In this document: in pieces, positions 45,838-57,213 of the stretch
Position numbering within the stretch: the stretch's first letter is position 1
How the letters are laid out: every line of letters starts with the position of its first letter
Assembly: GCA_032622095.1 (NCBI GenBank)
Contig: CP136064.1
Coordinates: 39,046,426-39,110,425 of the forward strand
Direction of reading: 5' to 3'
DNA length: 64,000 nucleotides
Source of the DNA: Siphonodentalium dalli
Taxonomy: Eukaryota > Mollusca > Scaphopoda > Gadilida > Siphonodentaliidae
Made by a program: the position numbers and the translations under genes
Notes under the pieces: generated by a model
Told to the model about the DNA's origin: nothing
Databases searched by the model: none
The model's input: only the letters and a program-made list of their open reading frames with translations

Positions 45838-47480
45838 GCTCACCTGAGACAAAGTTTCCGGTGGATCTATAGTCATCAGTCTCATCACTCCTCGTCCGTC
45901 GTCTGTCCATCCGTCAACAATTCTTTAAACCTCTTCTTCTTCAGAACCAAAAGACCGAATGGGTTCATATTTGGTGTGGATGTTCCCTAGGTGACTCACA
46001 TTCAGATTTGTTCAAATGAGGTCACTGGGTCAAATATTTGCGAAAGCAGGGCCATAACTATTCCTCCATAGTAATTTTTAGAATGACTTCTTCTCAAGAA
46101 CCATTGGGCCGATTTAGCTTATATTTGGTATGGAGGGTCCTTGGGTGACTGGAGTTCAGATTTGTTCAAATGAGGGCACTGGGTCAAATAGGGGCCGTGC
46201 CAGTGACAACTCTAAAATTTTTTATTTTTTTTAGATTGAACTCCTTATTCAATTTAACAAAAAACAAAAACAAAAACAAAACAAAAAACCTAAAAAAAAT
46301 CGGATTTGAATTTGTTTTTCTGTTTTTTTTTCTTCAAATTAATTTGTTTTATTTTAATCGAGATTAATTTCCTGCTAAATTTAAAAAATAAATAACACCA
46401 TTATAACATCCACCAGGGTGATTCAACCAAATTTGGTTTAAATCAGTCTAAAATCAAGAACATGCAAACAGCTAGCAGATACTCAGAGCTCTATGAGATA
46501 TGAGGAAGGTGTCTGCAATCACAGAATGTTTACTTAACACCATATAGAAGTCACATTGATTATAAAGTAATAAATGAAATGGCAGTGTTAACAAAATCTG
46601 ATTGGAATGACAGCTCCTTTGATTAATAGCCTAAAATTCTCTGCCTGTTTAAAGAGTTTGTATATAAATGACCATAGCTTATGATAACAAACTCCCAAGG
46701 GCAAGTGTGAATGATGAATCTGACAGTTAGGCCAGTAAAACTAAATACCTGTTTTCTCAGACAAATATATATGGGAAACTTGATGAGAAAGAAGGAGGCA
46801 TTTTTCTTAGCTTGCCTGAAATGAAGAATTGAGACATATTTTGTGTGAATGGTCCCTAGGTGGCTGGGATTCAGTTCTGTTCAAATGGGGGTCACATGGT
46901 CAAAAAAGTGGCATAGTTAGGGACCTAACTCTTTCTAGCCATAGTTATTCTTAAAACATCTTCTCAAGAATCATCAGGGCTATTTAGCTTATAATTGGTA
47001 TGGAAGGTCCTTGGGTGACAGGGATACAGATGTGTTAAAATGAAGTCACCGGGTCAAATAAGGGCAGAGCCAGGTACATAACTTGTCCAGCCATTGTAAT
47101 TCTTAAAATGTCTTCCTACCAAGGCCTATTCAGCTTATATTTGGAATGGGTGACAAGGATTCAGATTTGATTCAGAATTGGATCACTGGGTCAAATAGGG
47201 CCAGAGGCTCCTCAGAGCCAGACACAATTCTTTCCCTCATTAGTTATTTTTAAAACATCTTCTCAAGAACCATTTGGCATATTTAGCATACATTTTGGTA
47301 TAGAGAGTCCTTGTGTGACTGGGATTCAGATCTGTTGAAATGGGTTCACCAGGTCAAATAGGGGTGCGACCAGGGACATAACTCTACCCCCCATAGTAAT
47401 TCTTAAAATGGCTCCTCCTCAAGAGCCATCAGTCCTATTTAGCTTATATGTAGTAACTAGTATGGAGGGTCCTTGTGTTA
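45838..47480 (+). repeat. Tandem array of a roughly 150-bp unit, interrupted
   Basis: Units with TTCTTCTCAAGAACCAT, ATTTAGCTTATATTTGGTAT and GGTCACTGGGTCAAATA recur about two and a half times at 45930-46210 and four or more times at 46800-47470. They are preceded by TTTAGCTCACCTGAG and a CGTCCGTCGTCTGTCC-like start at 45836-45915. Between them (46210-46790) lies non-repeat AT-rich DNA with a CAAAAACAAAA run. The layout resembles other bivalve tandem-core elements. Confidence 0.7.
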
Positions 47481-47940
47481 CTTGGGACTGGGTTACACGA
47501 TTTGTTAAAATGGGTTCGACCAATCAAGAAATGGCATTTTGTGTATATTGCCTATGGAGAGTTGGGATAAAAGTTTGTTTGTATGGGGTCCACCATTAAA
47601 AAATGGGGGCATGTCAGGTTGTAACTTTGCCACAGTTAGGAAAGCTTGAGGTATCTGTTGTAAAATTCCAACATGTGAAAAGGAATTTTACGAACTTGGG
47701 AGTGTGCTTACTTCAGTTGGGAGGGAGCAGACTATGGACTATGTGGGGTGGGGGGATCTGGAACATATTTCAAGGTGGACACCCCACTGCTCAACAGAGA
47801 CCCTCTAGGCTACGTCCCTCTTTAGGACTACTTGTTTTAAAGTGAATTTGACAAGTACTAACTCTTATGGTCTTCCGAGTCCCAGTCTTCTCAGTCTTTA
47901 CAGTCTGTTGAGTGTCTCCACAGTCATTGACTGTTCATTG
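47481..47940. other. Diverged repeat edge, no gene
   Basis: Short plus-strand ORFs at 47408 and 47603 derive from the flank of the 150-bp array. A C-homopolymer of about 15 bases lies at 47956. Confidence 0.35.
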
Positions 47941-47969
47941 ACTGTCTTGTTCCACACCCCCCCCCCCCC

Positions 47970-48140
47970 CCAATTTAGATTGAATTTCCACAGTTGAAGT
48001 TGAGGATGTTTATCCATTGGTAACCTGATTATGCAATTTATCTGCTGCAATTTAGTGGATATACATGTAAATAATGAATAGAACTTCAGAAGGGAAAAAA
48101 TAACTAAAAACAATGTTATTTTGAGACTATAGATACTTCC
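47970..48140. repeat. Internal fragment of the hAT-like MITE
   Basis: ACAGTTGAAGTTGAGGATGT and AACTAAAAACAATGTTATTT, then ATAGATACTTCCCAGA, match the central region of the 450-bp element at 17260-17415 and 55140-55290. The palindromic ends are absent. Confidence 0.65.
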
Positions 48141-48539
48141 CAGATTATACTTTGCTGATAATTGTTATTCTCAATTTGCAATGAAGCAGTAATGACTTTA
48201 ACAAGATTTGTAATGATGATGCATGTAAAAGCGGACCACTGTCAATTCATCTATCTTAAAATTCTCGAAAATTGGAGTTGAATGATGTGTGTTTACAAGG
48301 CGTCCACAGTTATATTGAGAGTTTGTTTGAAGAGGTTATCTTATTAACGATAAAAAGCCTGAGGTCATGTTTGTTGACTGACTCCCATTTTAATGAATGG
48401 TATTTTGTGGCTTTGAAATGAAATGTAAACAGTTTTACATGGGAAACTGCTACAAAAAAAGATAATGTTTAATATATCACCTTGACACAAAATAAAAATC
48501 GTTAGAAAATGTTGAACACCAGCTGGGGTACTTTGTGTT

Positions 48540-49520
48540 GCTTGGGGTGAAGTGTTTTAATTAATTATTAGTCACCTGAGGTAAACACCACATACTGTAT
48601 GACACTCCCAGGATAAATGCTCTTTATTGCTAATTATTAGTGTCAATGGTACCTATCCCAGGACACTCCCCCCCCCCCCCCCCGTGTGAGCTGATAACAA
48701 ACACTCTTCATTGGTCATCTATGTTAAAATAGAATTTCTTAGTCTCTCTTACTGTAAGTCATCTGAGGTCAAAGGTGAAATTCCCCTGGTCAGGTGAGTC
48801 TTGTGTGCCAATACTCCTACATATTGTCTAAGCTGATGAGGAACGCTCTTTATTGCTCATATATTAATCCCAGTATAAGTCATCTGAGGTGAAAGGTGCC
48901 TATTTCATGATATTCCCCTAGTCAGGTGACCCCTGTGCACCTATTTTATACATATCATCTAAGCTGATAAGGAAACCTCTTTATTGTTCATATTTGATCA
49001 TATATTTTTTAAGCCCCCCCCCCTCCCCCTTCAGGGTCAACAACACCTATCTAATGGTACTTCCTGGTTCAATTTATCCCTGCATACCAATTTCCAATAA
49101 CCAGGGTCCAACCATTTTGGCTATATGATTAATTATTTATTTAAATTTTTTTTATTAGTGCCCCTTTAAGTCATGTGAGGTTAGCTGCAACTATCCCATG
49201 GCACTCCTAAGGTCAATTTGTATAATGCCCTTTTAAGACATCTTGATGTCAACGGCACCTATCCCATGACTCTCCCTGGTCATACAAATTGTCAGCTCCT
49301 TCGGTTTAGCAGTTTGGTCACCTTTTGTGTGTATAATTAATTAGTTAGTTAAATTAATTATTAGTCCCTTTTTAAGACATCTGATGTTAACAGCACCTAT
49401 CCCATGACACTCTCCGTCAATTGACCCATGTGTACACATTTTCAGCTCTGATGGTCCAGCCGTTTGGTCGCCCAATAGACAAACAAACAAAATTGAGTTT
49501 TAATAGTATAGATTGAATCA
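48540..49520 (+). repeat. Degenerate tandem array of a roughly 150-bp unit
   Basis: CATCTGAGGT, CACCTATCCCATG and CACTCCCTGGTCA blocks recur six or seven times, with TGCTCTTTATTG segments, long C-runs at 48668 and 49013, and a terminal AGACAAACAAACAAAATTGA plus TAGTATAGATTGA tail like RTE-type retroelement ends. Noncoding. Confidence 0.6.
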
Positions 49521-50309
49521 GAATTAGTTACCAGCTAGTCCTTGTGATCAAATTATGCAGCAGTGTTTTGAATCTTAAATGATCTTGGCAATATTATTGG
49601 ATCCCACATCCAGGGTAATTTCCAGGCCAGTTTTGGTACCTGTAACAGGTATGGGCGCCCAAACTCCAGGCGCCCAAAAAACAGTTAGAAAGAAGAAAAA
49701 TTCCTCAGATAATTTGTTTTTTGACCATTATTACTAGAAAACAAACACAACTAACACTAAATAATCAAATAAAGCAATAAATTGTCATTTTATGGCAGTA
49801 TGTACACGTAGTTCAAGGGGAAGGCCACCCCATACCCTCCCCAACTTAGGGCTGCGGCCTTCGGATATGACTTTGGCATATAAACAGGTGTCCCCAATTA
49901 ATTACTGGAAACTACACTGCCCACATCTATGACCTTGTCTATCTCAGTCATAACATATAACACCAGAGTAAAAGCTCCGATCACGGCACTTAATAAGAGC
50001 ATATCCTATTCTTGCAATAGACACTTTGCTCGCGACACTCACGACACCATTGTGAATTCATCATTGATCGTTTGTTCTAAGTGAGCATTATATGGAGATG
50101 TCATCTATGTCATGATGCTTGTGTCGCCATCAGCATGGGCCTTTTGGGTTGTTATTTGTAACTTTTATTTCCTTACCAAATGATTATTAAAATCATTGAG
50201 ATTCAAAATAACCCTTGAAATTTTTGATCCGACCTCATTGGATAGCATTCATTCCATTCATAAAACTGAAGTAACATTGCTAAATGATAAAAACAACAAT
50301 TTACCTGCA
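49521..50309. other. No supported feature
   Basis: Nothing recognisable. This is a possible location for the MVP promoter or untranslated exon, but no motif decides it. Confidence 0.35.
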
Positions 50310-50313
50310 TTAA

Positions 50314-50520
50314 AGTCATGGATAGCCTTCACGGTGTGTATGCTGTTAAAATAGTCACACCCATCAAAACTGCCATAAACAGAAAAAATATTAAAATGGA
50401 CATATTTTGTTCTCATATCAATCATAAATATCACGTAAATATTATTTGATTGCCAAGTTCATATGCTGGAAACAAAAGTCAGGTTGTGGAACCTTTTTTT
50501 GTGGCTTTTGTTTACATATG
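50314..50520 (+). repeat. Partial TTAA MITE (AGATACGGGCGG family)
   Basis: TTAA at 50310 is followed by AGTCATGGATAGCCTTCACG, TATGCTGTTAAAATAGTCAC and AACTGCCATAAACAGAAAAA, matching 34637 and 34909. The element is diverged and lacks its distal end. It lies about 240 bp upstream of the first MVP coding exon. Confidence 0.6.
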
Positions 50521-50758
50521 AGATATAAACCACTTGATTATGCCTTTATAGTCAAATAATATATATACATGTAGTCTTCAGTTATATCGGTATTTAATTC
50601 ACAAAATAGCTATTTGTAGTCTTGAAATAGGGATTTCTAAAAAGTTTGCTTTTGTTGTAATTGTGGCCTGGAAGAGATAGACTATCTATAATTAGTTAAT
50701 TACCATAGCAGAGTGTTTCAACTTTCATATCACTTATACATATCTTTGTTTATTTCAG

Positions 50759-50785
50759 GATAATCTCACTTTAAATTAAAGCACA
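50759..50785 (+). other. MVP 5' UTR portion after a splice acceptor
   Basis: TGTTTATTTCAG ends at 50758, so the 27 nt before the ATG belong to an exon spliced to at least one upstream untranslated exon. Confidence 0.6.
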
Positions 50786-50928
50786 ATGGCCGCTCCAAGA
50801 AAGATGGGGTCCGATGACTCCCTCTTCAGGATACCACCGTACTACTATCTCCATGTTTTGGATCAGAATACCAACATGACCAAACTGGAGATAGGTCCAC
50901 GGACATACATCAGACAGGACAATGAAAG
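50786..50928 (+). CDS. Major vault protein, coding exon 1 (residues 1-48)
   Basis: MVP is the roughly 100-kDa protein whose 78 copies form the shell of the vault ribonucleoprotein particle in the cytoplasm. ATG 50786 has A at -3 and G at +4. A second in-frame ATG is at codon 7. Residues 15-48 ([17 protein letters not shown], then [13 protein letters not shown]) are the first vault repeat, near-identical in pattern to vertebrate MVP. Donor GTGAGT at 50929 splits codon 48 after two bases. The N-terminal extension before FRIPP is several residues longer than in vertebrates. The N-termini line the particle waist and interior. Confidence 0.95.
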
Positions 50929-51124
50929 GTGAGTACAGGCAATTTCAATTTATTGAATATCACTAAATTGCATATTTCGAAAATTTATAAAATACCCTGC
51001 ACCAAACCAATTCATTCCAAAAAAGACTGATTCTTACTTGTTTATTTGCAAAGAGATTGCTTTATTGCCAACAAAAGTCCCCGAATTTATCGCAAAATGA
51101 TAAAAAAAATCCCACCCAATGGTG

Positions 51125-52030
51125 GTGAATTTGTTGATTGTCCCCCGAAAAATTTATTTTTGGGGGACTATAGAAACAGGGTCCGTCCGTCCGTTCGTCC
51201 GTCGAGCCGTTCGTCCGTCCGTCACACTTTTGAGTACCTTCATGGTGTAATCATCTCCTCCTACAGATTTCATCCCAGAGATTTGAAACTTCAGAATATT
51301 GTTGCCCATATATTGAAGATGTGCAACATGTATATAGATGACGGAAAAATTATTTTTTTACGGAGTTATTAACCCTTTTCGACTTAGAATATTTCAACAT
51401 TTTTTAGAATTTTCTGTATGAGGGTACCTTCATGGTGTAATCAACTCCTCCTACAGTTTTCATCCTAGAGATTTGTAACTTCAGAATATTGTTGCCCATA
51501 TATTGAAGATGTGCAACATGTATATAGATGACGGAAAAATTATTTTTTGACGGAGTTATTAACCCTTTTCGACTTAGAATATTTCAACATTTTTTAGAAT
51601 TTTCTGTATGAGGGTACCTTCATGGTGTAATCAACTCCTCCTACAGTTTTCATCCTAGAGATTTGTAACTTCAGAATATTGTTGCCCATATATTGAAGAT
51701 TTGCAACATGTATATAGATGACAGAAAAATTATTTTTTGACGGAGTTATTAACCCTTTTCGACTTAGAAAATTTCAACATTTTTTATAATTTTCTGTATG
51801 AGGGTACCTTCTTGGTGTAATCAACTCCTCCTACAGTTTTGATCGTAGATATTTGAAACTTCAGAGTATTGTTACCCACATATTGGAGATGTGCAACATC
51901 TATATAGATGACGGAAAAATTATTTTTTTACGGAGGTATTAACCCTTTCAACTTAGAAAATTTCAACATTTTTTTTTATTTCTTCAACAAAGCGGCATCA
52001 ACTTGCCACTTTTTCGGGGGACACTGTGGT
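51125..52030 (+). repeat. Four tandem 190-bp units in MVP intron 1
   Basis: Repeats start near 51231, 51421, 51611 and 51801 (GGGTACCTTCATGGTGTAAT ... GACGGAGTTATTAACCC). They are preceded by GGGGGACTATAGAAACAGGG and a CCGTCCGTTCGTCCGTC run, and followed by TTTTTCGGGGGACACTG. The GTCCCCC/GGGGGAC flanks are inverted, so this is probably a mobile element with a tandem core. Contained ORFs are by-products. Confidence 0.8.
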
Positions 52031-52189
52031 CTGCTGACCTTTTATTATTTTTTATATCAATGTATTGTTCAAAGAGCTCAAATAAATAATACATTGTATG
52101 CACTGCAGAGTGTTCTAATTGTTTTAAATGTGATTTTTTTGTATGTATCTTTGATTTATCGGGTCCATAAACAAACTAACCTATATTAA

Positions 52190-52445
52190 CCCTTCCATGA
52201 CTGGAGCTTCCTGGAATGTTGCAAAATTCCTGTGCCAATGCATTCTCTTATATATGCGATTCTCCCATATGGAGCCTTGCACATATAAGAGAATACATTG
52301 GCCAAACAATATTTACCTTGACTTTGTAAGCTGGTGTGCATTCTCTTATATATATGAGGCTCCCTATGGGAGACTGACATAAAAAGAGAATGCACTGGTG
52401 CATGGTCTTTAATGCTGCACCAGCGCAGCTCCCATCATCAAAGGG
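52190..52445. mobile_element. piggyBac-like TTAA MITE, family B
   Basis: A 256-bp element flanked by TTAA (52186 and 52446), with ends CCCTTCCATGA / TCATCAAAGGG. Inside are two hairpins related to those of family A (TGCATTCTCTTATATATGCG ... CATATAAGAGAATACATTGG) and a shared 3' segment TAATGCTGCACCAGCGCAGC. Intronic in MVP. Confidence 0.75.
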
Positions 52446-52655
52446 TTAAATCGGATAGGTTATCTTTAAGCATTTCAGTATTAATATTTTAGATTCTGAA
52501 TGGATCCTTGCATTAAGTATTGAAAATATACACTGGTTTGGTCTATTTCTCATTTTTATGACGTTGATCAAGGTCTGTGAGCCAGAGAACATAATTTTAT
52601 ATTCTACCAGTATGCCTGTCTTTAGGTTACATACAGGGATTATTGATATTTGTAT

Positions 52656-52760
52656 AGGGTGTTTCTTGTACCGGTCAATAGGTTGCATTCAGTATTTTTA
52701 TTTAATAGGATGGTTCTTCCACCAATCGATAGGTTACATTCAGTATTTTTTTCAATAGGG
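52656..52760 (+). repeat. Tandem copies of the exon-2 acceptor region
   Basis: A 50-51-bp unit is repeated so that AG followed by GGTGTTTCTTG, GATGGTTCTTC and GGTGGTTCTTG occur at 52657, 52708 and 52758. The spacers share GGTTGCATTCAGTATTTTT or GGTTACATTCAGTATTTTT. Only the last AG gives the conserved MVP reading frame. Confidence 0.8.
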
Positions 52761-52954
52761 TGGTTCTTGGACCAGAGAAGATGATAACAATCCCACCCAG
52801 GCACTACTGTGTGATTGAGAATCCAGTTCTCAGGAACGACAAGGGAGAAGTTGTCCATGACAAAAATAATCAAGTTAAGCTTATTCACGCCGACCAGGAA
52901 ATCAGACTCGCACAGGACCCATTCCCACTCTTCCCAGGGGAAATGCTTAAACAG
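52759..52954 (+). CDS. Major vault protein, coding exon 2 (residues 48-113)
   Basis: The acceptor TTTTTTTCAATAG completes Arg48, followed by VVLGPEKMITIPPRHYCVIE, a stretch matching the second repeat of known MVPs (V-P-P-R-H-Y-C). The exon closes with HADQEIRLAQDPFPLFPGE, one of the most conserved MVP signatures, then MLKQ before a GTAAAT donor in phase 0. These residues form anti-parallel beta-sandwich domains stacked along the vault wall. Confidence 0.96.
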
Positions 52955-54082
52955 GTAAATTCAAAGTTCCTTTAAACAGACTTGTGTATGCATTATTTTG
53001 AAATAAAGCTTGGATATAAAAACTCACTTGAATAGAATACTTTTAACTGAACTTATTAATATAGCTGAAACATCTGTTATTTTGTTAGGCCAAAAAAAAA
53101 AGATGCTATGTTTCCGTACATCGACCGACAATTTTTTTTTTTTATTGTTTTAACCACTAATGCACATAAATATTGATGGTCATTAGTGTTCAAAACACAT
53201 GGTTTCTAACATATCCCTGTGAAAAGTGACCATGAAGTGACTTCTGTCTCAAACGCCCCCAGGAGTGTGATGGGTTGTTGACTGATGGGCATGCATTTTT
53301 CAATTTTAATTTCCTGAGAGTGGATCTCATGCCTGCTTTATGCCTTGTTTGGGTCTTATGGAACATAGGAACACTATCAACAGACATGGTGGTTGTTTAT
53401 CTGTATATATACATGTACATGTATAGAGGTTATCACCACATGTTAGGTGTACATGTATAGCTACTGTTTCCAAAAACCAGACATGCTAGGTTGGGTGTAC
53501 TCATGACTACCTCCAGACAATGGGAAATAGTCGTCACAATACAAGTACGGTATAATGGCGGTAGTATGTGTAAAATTCTTATAAAAAGTTAGCGACATGA
53601 ATTTCGTACCAAGTTTATAGCCAAATTTATGAAAATATGGAATGTGAATAATAAAAAACATACTTTATAAGCATGAAGTAAGTTTGATCTTTTATCAATC
53701 TTAAAGTATATTTCCACCGTGTTGATCAATTAATACTTTCCCCTCAACCCGAGTTGGCATTTTATGTCATTTCGGTCGAGGTAGTTCAATATTTCTGAAG
53801 CTGGATAGAAAATATCAAAATAAAATAAAAAAATAAAAATTCCCTACCTACCTACCCTAATTTTTTTGCTCCGTTATCGGAAACATACAATCTTTTTTTT
53901 TTGGCCTTACTCATAATATTTGCCATAAATTTGAGGTAATGCCTGGGATGATGTCAGGAATTTCCATTTTACATGTATTGCAATCAAAGATATCTGCAAT
54001 TTTCTATGTAGCACTGATTAAATTTAATTGGAACATAGATTTGAATAGAAAATGTGTAATTTTTAGGCAGCTTTATACTTAA

Positions 54083-54318
54083 ATCTTCCGTGTGTGGAGC
54101 TTCCTGAAAATTTTTGAAAACTCTGTGCCAATGCATTTTCTTATATATGCAAATCTCCCATAGGGAGTCTCGTATATATAAGAGAATATATTGGCCTAAC
54201 AATACTTACATGTACCTTGACCTGGTAAGCCAGTGCATTCTCTTATATATGCAAGGCTCCCTGTGCACTTTCAAAGGATATTTAATGCTGCACCAGCGCA
54301 GCTCCCTTCATAAAAGGG
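54083..54318. mobile_element. piggyBac-like MITE, family B, degenerate end
   Basis: TTAA at 54079 and 54319. The right end AAAAGGG is intact; the left reads ATCTTCCG in place of CCCTTCC. Internal hairpins and the TAATGCTGCACCAGCGCAGC segment match the copy at 52190. Confidence 0.65.
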
Positions 54319-54402
54319 TTAACTAGAAAAAGTCTATTGTGGCCTCATGTCCCATTATCATTTTTCAGACTGTTGCACAATAATGATCTCACACTCAACT
54401 TT

Positions 54403-54816
54403 CTTTTTGATCTGTCATGTGTTTCATGAGCATACACGCAAGCCTTGAAATAGGGTGTCTGTCATATGCAGAATGAGGTCCCCAGAGGGTGAATTTAGTG
54501 ATGCTACCCCGCATAGCGGGCTATCATCACCAAATTCACCCTCTGGGGACCTCATTCTGCTGAGGTGTAAGCAGAATGAGGTCCCCAGAGGGTGAATTTG
54601 GTGATGCTAGCCCGCTATGCGGGGTAGCATCACTAAATTCACCCTCTGGGGACCTCATTCTGTAAATGACAGACACCTTATTTCAAGGCTTGCATACACG
54701 CATCTAACTTAACGTTTTGATCTGTCATGTGTTTCATGAGCATACACGCATCTAACTTTACTTTTTGATCTGTCATGTGTTTCATGAGCATACACGCATC
54801 TAACTTTACTTTTCAG
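54403..54816 (+). repeat. Tandem copies upstream of the exon-3 acceptor
   Basis: The roughly 60-bp unit TTTTTGATCTGTCATGTGTT plus TCATGAGCATACACGC occurs three times, the first split by the MITE at 54439. The real acceptor (CTTTACTTTTCAG) follows the last copy. Confidence 0.8.
54439..54692. mobile_element. hAT-like palindromic MITE, short form, perfect TSD
   Basis: Ends CAAGCCTTGAAATAGG / TTATTTCAAGGCTTG, with a perfect 8-bp duplication CATACACG (54431-54438 and 54693-54700). It consists of two nearly perfect palindromes (each GCAGAATGAGGTCCCCAGAG ... CTCTGGGGACCTCATTCTGC) joined directly, lacking the 200-bp unique centre of the 450-bp form. Confidence 0.9.
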
Positions 54817-54943
54817 CCTGTGACACCATTGAAGGTCGTAGCTGCTAACTCGGCTCTGCGATTGCGTGCAATACTCGACTTCGAGGACCAGTGCTCTGGA
54901 GATAAATACACAGCTGGTGATGAGTGGTTGTTTGAGGGACCTG
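54817..54943 (+). CDS. Major vault protein, coding exon 3 (residues 114-156)
   Basis: Starts in phase 0 after CTTTACTTTTCAG and encodes [20 protein letters not shown], then DFEDQ and [10 protein letters not shown], the conserved motif of the third MVP repeat. Donor GTATGT at 54944 leaves one base of Gly156. A MITE begins only 36 bp beyond the donor, so open frames reading on into the intron are not coding. Confidence 0.94.
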
Positions 54944-54979
54944 GTATGTATATCAAATCACAAACAAAACACATAGGAA

Positions 54980-55431
54980 CAAGTCTGAATTTAGTGTGTC
55001 TGACATTTGCAGAATGAGGTCCCCAGAACATGAATTTAGTGATGCTATTAAGCACAGCGGGCTGGAATTTCTAAATTCACCCTCTGGGGACCTCATTCTG
55101 CTTAGGCCTCAACTGCTGTGGGAGACCTAGGATAAGATTGAAGTTCCCCAGTTGAAGTTGGTGATGTTCACCCATTAGTCACCTCGATTATGCATTAATT
55201 TATCTTCTGCAAATTAGGGATATAGGAACTCAACAGTAGGGAAAATGTAACTAAAAACAATGTTAATTTGAGATCATAGATACTTCCCAGAAGATGAGGC
55301 CTAAGTAGAATGACGTTCCCAGAGGGTGAATTTGGTGATGCGGGATAGCTTCACTAATTTCACCTTCTGGGGACCTCATTCTGCAAATTTGAGACAATAA
55401 AATTGATAAAATTCAGGCTTGCATCAGCTTG
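54980..55431. mobile_element. hAT-like palindromic MITE, full length, in intron 3
   Basis: A perfect 8-bp duplication CATAGGAA (54972-54979 and 55432-55439) bounds a 452-bp element beginning CAAGTCTGAATTTAG. It holds the family palindromes (decayed) at both ends and the unique centre containing CAGTTGAAGTTGGTGATGTT. Confidence 0.85.
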
Positions 55432-55812
55432 CATAGGAAATAATTGATTCACCTCGACTTTTCTTTTTATGTATGAGGCCAGAGCAATATCATATCTGCA
55501 TCTTTTTACATAGCACCGATTAAATTATGAAGCATGTTATATAGAAAAGAGTTGAGCACACTATTTTCTTTTGTTTTCTCCCCCCCCCCCCCCCCAGTCT
55601 AGTAGACATAAGCAGAAACAAAAGAAAGATGCAGATATAATTTCTATATCACATGCTTCATATTTTAGCGTGGTTTTAGGTAAGAAAAAAGTAAATGCAG
55701 GAAGGAATTAAAAGATATATATCTATCACTGCCTCAACAACCGAAAAAAAAAGAGCGAAAAACTGTTCGTGAATTTCGAGAATTTATTTTTTAAAATAAG
55801 AGCTTTTATTAA

Positions 55813-56205
55813 CCCTTTACCCAACAAACCGGCCAAAACCGGCCAAATAAAGCTGCAACAGCCTAAAATATCTTCGGTCTGTCTCAATAGAACCATACAA
55901 ATATGGATATCATTGGAACCGGCTCATTGACCACATTGTGATAGTTACAGTTATGCCCTGTGCCAACGCATTCTCTTATATATGCGAGTCGACCATAGGT
56001 CGCCTCGCATATATAAGAGAATGCATTGGCCTAAAAACAATTTTTTTTTTAACACTTTTTACCATTTTTTCTTACATTCTTTAACAATTTTATAATTTTT
56101 AATGTGTTAAGCCAATGCATTCTCTTATATATGCGAGGCGACCTATGGTCGACTCGCATATATAAGAGAATGCATTGGCACAGGGCCCTTCTGTTGGGTA
56201 AAGGG
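55813..56205. mobile_element. piggyBac-like TTAA MITE, family A copy 2 (inverted)
   Basis: 393 bp between TTAA (55809 and 56206), ends CCCTTTACCCAACA / TGTTGGGTAAAGGG. It is the same element as 10503 in the opposite orientation, very well conserved, including both palindromes. Intronic, between MVP coding exons 3 and 4. A C-run of about 15 lies at 55581. Confidence 0.9.
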
Positions 56206-56349
56206 TTAAAATGATAAAAGTAAACTGAGTTATTTCTTTGGATATAATTTATTCCATGGGAGTCACTATACATAGATGTTGATTGTAATGAAACCTTGGT
56301 CTAGTTTGAACGAGACTGACTATCTTTTATCTGTTTTTTTATTTTTCAG

Positions 56350-56702
56350 GAACATACATTCCAAAGAAGGAAGTTGTAGTAGAGGAAACTGTCAGGGCCT
56401 CTGTGATTAGACCAAATCAAGCTATCCGCCTCCGTGCTCGAAAGGAATGCACCGCCAGAGACGGTGCTGAACGCGTGACTGGTGAAGAGTGGATGGTGAA
56501 GAAAACTGGTGCTTATCTTCCCGGCGCTCATGAAGAAGTCGTCGATATAGTCAATGCCTATGTTCTCACAGATAAAAATGCCCTCCATATGCGTGCGATC
56601 AGAACATTTAAAGATGATTTTGGTGTCGTACGAAAGAATGGAGAGGAATGGCTCATCACTATGGGTGATACCGAGACACACATCCCAAATGTCTATGAAG
56701 AG
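56350..56702 (+). CDS. Major vault protein, coding exon 4 (residues 156-273)
   Basis: The largest MVP exon here (353 nt), after TTTTATTTTTCAG. It completes Gly156 and reads [12 protein letters not shown], then [56 protein letters not shown], and [20 protein letters not shown] before EE and a GTAAGC donor in phase 0. Two complete vault repeats are present, each with the ALxLRA...TGEEWLV motif that is the family's signature. Confidence 0.97.
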
Positions 56703-57213
56703 GTAAGCCACATAAAGTCTTACTTGTTTCCTTAGGATGTAGAAATTTAACCCTTTCTATACTAAATGGATTCTCCCATTCAATTATAAATGTATACGTC
56801 AGAACAGTCTATTAATCATTAGGAGGGGTATTCAGGTAATAAATACAGACAAACGACTGAAAAACAGATAATACAAGAGCAGAATGATTCATATTCATTG
56901 GTGGGAAATGTTCAGATAAGTTCAACAAACGAAATTTGTGGTATGTACAGAAATCTCGAAGTGCGAAATGTTTCTTCTAGTGTTAACAATATGTTTCTCG
57001 TTGTACAAGAAAGCACGGATCATTTTGCATGTGTAGGTTCCCATGATTACCGATTCTTTATCCAATCTGGGCAAATTTGGTCAGCCCTGCCAATAGTCAC
57101 CCAAATGAAATTACATTAAATAGTTATCTGTTCACCACATGAAAATAGTGTCAAAATCAAAATGGAAAGCTCATTTGCTACGGTATTATTTGATAATTTC
57201 TTCTTTCTTATAG
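56703..57213. other. Intron 4 with a TTAA MITE terminus
   Basis: TTAACCCTTTCTATACTAAA at 56746 starts a segment also seen at 63972 and, in inverse, near 6528. Its inner part TCATTGGTGGGAAATGTTCA resembles 6430-6460. A 73-codon ORF is not supported. Confidence 0.5.

Noticed and set aside
47956-47972. Long C-homopolymers (also near 28262, 48668, 49013, 55581) as regulatory tracts
   Set aside because: They sit in diverged repeats at unrelated positions and are best regarded as simple slippage tracts, possibly with sequencing-length error.
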